Source: Neelides folsomi
Taxonomy: Eukaryota; Arthropoda; Collembola; Neelipleona; Neelidae
Length of the DNA stretch: 64,000 bases
Direction of reading: 5' to 3'
Assembly (NCBI GenBank): GCA_034687125.1
Contig: JAQGBZ010000110.1
Coordinates: 120,338 to 184,337, forward strand
Below, in pieces: positions 59,451-64,000 of this stretch. A program made the position numbers and the translations under genes. The notes under the pieces were generated by a model that did not search any database, was not told the origin of the DNA, and saw only the letters and a program-made list of their open reading frames with translations. Position 1 is the first letter of the stretch; each line of letters begins with the position of its first letter.

Positions 59451-61796
59451 GTAAGTTCCTCATATGCTTCTTTTCAATCCATCATTATTTTATCAGAAAG
59501 TTTTCAGCATAAGTTTTTATCATATCCGGTTTTTTCTTTATTGATCATCTCGAGTTCTTCTGATAGAGGAATTGAAAAATATTTTAAAGATATTAGATAC
59601 AGCATAGGTATGCATATATGGTATGTTGAGTTAATCCGTTTTACAAATAACATTCGTAAGAAAAATTATAAAGTGGCTACTTGGATTTCAAAGTTCAGTC
59701 TGTCACATTGCATTGTGACTTTGAAGTTTGAAAAGGGCATTTATTAAATATTAAGTATGGTTAATTACACATTATAACCTTGCTCGGTACAAGAAATGAA
59801 CCACTAATAAGTACTTAATGTTCAATTCATAGTATGCATACGAAATATGTACATGCTTGGTTTTGAAACTTTGAATGTCAAAAGAGTCAGGAAAGATAAC
59901 AATGGTTAAACCTTAGGCATTTTTAGCTTTATTTTTAATAAATTGGAAAGCAAAGAAAGGGTTTGGGTAAGAGAACAAAAATGAGCCCATAACCTCTTTG
60001 AATTATAAACGATTATTTGCTTAAAACTAAAAATCCTTCCCTTTTTTATTTTAGCCCTAAAAGAAGTTGACATGATAGGCATTCTTGCACTTAACCAGCT
60101 TTAATTTTATACAATACAATTGGAATGCTTCGGTATTCTCGGCATTATGCATAGTTGTATAGTATTTTATGATTGATACATAATAATTGTAGATAAGATT
60201 CAATTGTACGTTATGTAGTTGTATAACATATAATTTCTTTCATTAGATATTTTAAGGCCTTTAGGTCAAAGTCCGCTTTTCCTTGATCACATTAAGCTAT
60301 ACGGCTAACATACCTATTAAATATTTATGCTTACTAATCACAATCACTTTTTCGTTCATTGTCAAGTTCTCCTGCGTGATATCTTTTAGATTTATTATCA
60401 GCTCATTTGAGTGATTTCAAGGGCCTTTCAGGATCATTGTAAGAGTATATAACAAAATATGAAATATAGTTATACTAATAATTACAATTAATACATTAGA
60501 AAAAAGTTCATTCATCGATTTCTGTTATGTATAAATATTTTCCATTCATTGTCAAAATATAAGCTTTAATTAAGACTCAAGTTCAGTAAATATTATAATA
60601 GAGTTAACTTTAAATAAATTAGTAATTTGACACAGTTGATTATTGATATGAAATGTTAAATATCGTGTTGAGACAAAGTTATACACATAATGGGAATTAA
60701 GGCCACATGACCCAGACATATGGTTTACTTGATTATCAATTGTCTCCAATGTATAAACACATCTATAGAGTAGACGCCGATAATAAAATTGCGTAATAGG
60801 AACGGCAGTCCTATCTTGCTGAAGTCGGTTTGACAGCCCCCAATGAAGGAAATCTGGCTAAAACTAGTTAGTTGCTTTTCACAATTAGAAAAAAGCTCAG
60901 AGGAAGTAGCTGACTGTTTATGTATGAACGAGATCGTTTATTGGCTTCTTCAACCATCATGAGGAAAATGTAAAGACGTCGGTTGGCTAATGCCTAATGC
61001 AAATGAATTTGCAGAATTGGTTGGTGACATTTTTTGGTTTGAAAGTCGAGAGCCCTCGAGACTTGTCGGCTCATAAATACGTAGAAACAAGAAGATTTGC
61101 AACTTTCCTCCGATTGTTATACTTCAGTTGACATTATTATACAATTCAATGAATATTTTCATATAATACAATGAATATACACGTTAGCATACCAAAGAAG
61201 TTAAACCTATGCTGGTATACTGAATGGAAGAGTATATTAACTATTATTAACATATAGAAAAGTCTAGTGACATGTGAGAGTGAGTAAGGTTATTGAGGAA
61301 AGCTAACTAGCATTAAGTAGACCCAGAAAATGTCTCGCCAACTTAAGGCCGCCTTCTCATTTGCATTCTCGACTGTGAACTTCAACTGAAATGGAAGAAT
61401 TTTCCTACTTCATGTTAGGTTACTTCATTAATTTGATAATAAAAGATTTGCAATGTTGACACCTTGATTACAGACTGCAAGTTTGCACGTTTGAAGAGCA
61501 TGCTCATATAACAAGTACAGATACATAAGATACGAGTACTACATAATACTTATTAAATATTGTAGGTATATAGTAAATTCATACTGTTACATACAATTTA
61601 TATGCAAGAATACATACCAGGAAAGATGATTCATATGAAGGATTTACCACAGAACGCTAATTTAGCTAACTCTTATCAAGACATGTCATGATATTGAAGT
61701 ATTAGCAGAGGAAATGGAAATGAATGGAAAATGGGAACTTGGAGCATAAATCAGAATTGCTCCTTGTACTAACATTTACTTTATCTTGCTTTACAG
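59451..61796 (+). other. Probable ODC leader intron
   Basis: About 2.3 kb of AT-rich DNA without recognisable gene, repeat or RNA. It ends at the TTTACAG acceptor before the exon with the start codon. The length depends on the uncertain leader exon. Confidence 0.45.
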
Positions 61797-61817
61797 GGAG
61801 ACTTGTTCATTACGGAA

Positions 61818-63622
61818 ATGGGCCCAATAATTGACCAAAAATATATATTTGATGGGCGAGTTCATCTTTTGCCCAGCAGCTTTAATTACACTAAAAACAT
61901 GAAGCAGATTGTCACGGATTTGATTCAAGAAGACAAGGTAATACTTTTACTCGTCTTATACTCTTAAACCATCTCCCTTTCCCTTCTCGATCGGACAGAT
62001 TAATTCAAAGTTTGGATTTCCATATGAGGATATGAGACATACAATGAGAGAGTTTCTCCGAATTGGATGATGAGGCCCGGCACATTGGCCCCAAACGGGA
62101 AATTGATGGATGGGATGAAAGGAGTTTGGGTTCCTGAAGTTGGAGTCAATCAGCGTCATCAGCTCACAGGAATAGTCCAACACCCGACCCCTGCATAATT
62201 GAGGCTTCATACACCTGACCTTCCAGCTCGGATTCCAGAATCCAGATGAACTTCCAATGCATGACTCCAATAGTAGGGATGGACTATTAATCCCAAATTT
62301 CTTTCCACTCAGGCTCCCGAAGAAGCATTTTTCGTATGCAATCTTGGGGAACTCATTCAAAAACATTATGAGTGGCTCTCTGCAATGCCTCGCGTCAAAC
62401 CATTCTACGGTAAGGAAAAAATTAAGACAATTTCAATTCATACTGTATTATAAAGTTAAATGTTTACCAAATTAAGGTATCGCAAATAGTACATTATAAT
62501 TAAACACCTTGATTAAGATTTCATCACAATTTTTTTAATATTAATCCCGGGATTTGTAGCCGTAAAGTGTAATGATAACGCACTTGTTCTTGAGACGCTT
62601 GCGGGGCTCGGAACTGGATTCGACTGCGCTTCCAAAGTAAAATCTCATTCATTTGCAATTAATTAGTAATTAAAGCCAAAGAATGTAAATTGTTCAAAAC
62701 TTGTCCTAATAAAAATGTTCTTATAAATGTTATAGGCTGAAATGAAAAAAATTATTGATTTGGGTGTCAACCCTTCTGACATCATCTTTGCTAATCCAGC
62801 GAAACAAGCTTCGCACATTCGGACAGCGGCTGAATTTGAAATCAAGACAATGACGTTCGACAATGAATTCGAGCTCCACAAGATCAAGCGTATCTTCCCA
62901 GATGCAAGGTAAAGTTATTTACATAACGCTTCATCATGCAAAATAAGCATTAAGCTCAAAAAATCTTAAATTATTCATTTTACATTCTCAGACTCGTTAT
63001 TCGAATCCGTTGTGACGCCGACAAAGCCCAATGCCAACTTGGGATGAAATTCGGCGTTCTTGTCGAAGAGGCACAACCTCTTTTAGCCATTGCGAAGGAA
63101 TTAGAACTTAACGTGGTCGGAGTGAGTTTCCACGTTGGATCTGGATGCATGGACCCACCAGTCTTCCGTCGTGCTATTGCCTCTGCTAACTGGATATTCA
63201 ACATTGCAAAGGACTTTGGTTTCTCGATGAATCTTCTCGACATTGGAGGAGGATTTCCAGGGAACACAGGCACATCCATCAGTGAGGTATATGATCACAA
63301 TTCCAAGAGTTTAATCTTACAAATTAAATATTATGAATTTGATAATGAAGCAAAATGATTTTGTTGACAACAGATTGGGACCGTAGTGAATGGAGCGTTG
63401 GACAAGTATTTTCCAGAGGGATGTGGTGTAACGATTATTGCAGAGCCGGGCCGATTCTACGTCGCTTCAGCATTCACCCTCGTCACCCAAGTTCATTCAA
63501 TGAAAGAGGTGAAGGATGGACCCGACGATAAGAGTTACATGTACTACATTAACGACGGCGTTTATGGATCTTTCAATTGCGTCCTCTATGACCATGCTGT
63601 TGTCCGTCCTGATCCAATTAAG
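61818..63622 (+). CDS. Odc1: Ornithine decarboxylase (3' part beyond window)
   Basis: PLP-dependent enzyme that converts ornithine to putrescine, the first step of polyamine synthesis in the cytosol. Six coding exons, 61818-61937, 62313-62409, 62560-62636, 62736-62908, 62992-63286 and 63374-63622, give 337 codons in phase. Visible: the alanine-racemase-type barrel with the PLP lysine in FYAVKCNDN (Lys75), [16 protein letters not shown], an antizyme-region-like [21 protein letters not shown] with the active-site His, [37 protein letters not shown] with the ornithine-binding Asp. The WGPTCDGLD catalytic cysteine and the C-terminal degradation signal lie beyond the right edge. The start is the first ATG after the TTTACAG acceptor; the N-terminus is unlike vertebrate ODC. 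HVGSGC and intact key residues argue for ODC, not antizyme inhibitor, but the cysteine is unseen. Confidence 0.95.
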
Positions 63623-64000
63623 GTATTTAACCCATCAAGGATTTTAAACTTTATTTATAGATTTACTCTATCTATAGACCTAGACTATCTGTCTGGAATA
63701 AACTCTCACAGCTATGCTAATATAAATATTTAAATATATTTGTATTTATAAGTAATTACTGTCCCGGTCACGAATCTTGGCAAACGAGTTTTTAATTTAC
63801 CTTATTTCTTCTCAGATAAACAAAACATATTATAAATGCATGAAAATAAGATAAATCTATTGAAATACAATGCATTTTACTTATTTTAATGTGAGAAAAT
63901 AGGGTAACATTGTCAAATAACACGTAAGTTTTTTTAAAGTGAATTGCCATGTAACTTTAAAAAACAGTTACTTGATGTCAATTTAGGGAAATTTTCGTCT
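63623..64000 (+). other. ODC intron (partial, runs off right edge)
   Basis: AT-rich after a GTATTT donor. No sequence resembling the expected next block (WGPTCDGLD) is present to the window end. Confidence 0.75.

Noticed and set aside
61956-62366. 136-codon open frame on the minus strand overlapping ODC intron 1 and exon 2
   Set aside because: It is antisense to a confirmed ODC exon and has no similarity; a shadow of coding and GC-richer intron.
1-64000. tRNA, rRNA, CRISPR or operon-type features
   Set aside because: No cloverleaf, ribosomal RNA stretch or regular spaced repeat was seen; the DNA is eukaryotic nuclear sequence with spliced genes.

Overview
The window is nuclear DNA of an animal, almost certainly an arthropod. 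Protein-coding genes are split by many spliceosomal introns, the intergenic DNA is AT-rich, and the glutamate-receptor exons match the insect GluRIA/GluRIB type almost residue for residue. The very intron-dense, compact genes (24 coding exons in 7 kb for NCAPD2) with short AT-rich introns would suit a small hexapod or crustacean genome. A springtail-like genome is only a guess.

Layout. (1) 1-39107, minus strand: the first part of an AMPA-type ionotropic glutamate receptor gene. I place seven coding exons (888 nt, 296 codons, phases all compatible) covering the signal peptide and most of the amino-terminal domain. Ligand-binding domain and channel lie beyond the left edge. Introns reach 13.7 kb and hold a Tc1/mariner relic, microsatellites, perfect hairpins and a purine-rich recurrent motif. 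(2) 40524-41290, minus: a four-exon gene that fits BLOC-1 subunit 4 (cappuccino). (3) 41721-48838, plus: NCAPD2, the HEAT-repeat condensin I subunit D2 (24 exons, 1421 aa), head-to-head with BLOC1S4 across 430 bp; a nearly intact nonautonomous DNA transposon sits in its fourth intron. (4) 49183-53081, minus: a retinoblastoma-like pocket protein (p107/p130/Rbf type, 13 exons, 897 aa), tail-to-tail with NCAPD2. (5) 54512-56372, plus: HERPUD/Herp, the ER-membrane ubiquitin-like ERAD protein (7 exons, 397 aa). (6) 56373-59400: intergenic DNA with two inverted-repeat elements, one an internally deleted Tc1/mariner copy, the other a long-armed foldback/MITE. (7) About 59400 to the right edge, plus: ornithine decarboxylase, with a probable 5' untranslated exon, a 2.3-kb leader intron and six coding exons (337 codons); the last part lies outside the window.

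The genes do not form a pathway; this is ordinary synteny of neuronal, endosomal, chromosome-structure, cell-cycle, ER-stress and polyamine genes. I see no prokaryotic-type system, CRISPR, rRNA or tRNA. The points most worth a second look are the three or four DNA transposon derivatives, the tandem-repeat phospho-type tail of NCAPD2, a pair of spliceable exon candidates hidden in the 13.7-kb receptor intron, and several perfect palindromes. All exon boundaries were placed by hand from splice signals and reading-frame phase; no transcript data or database search was available.
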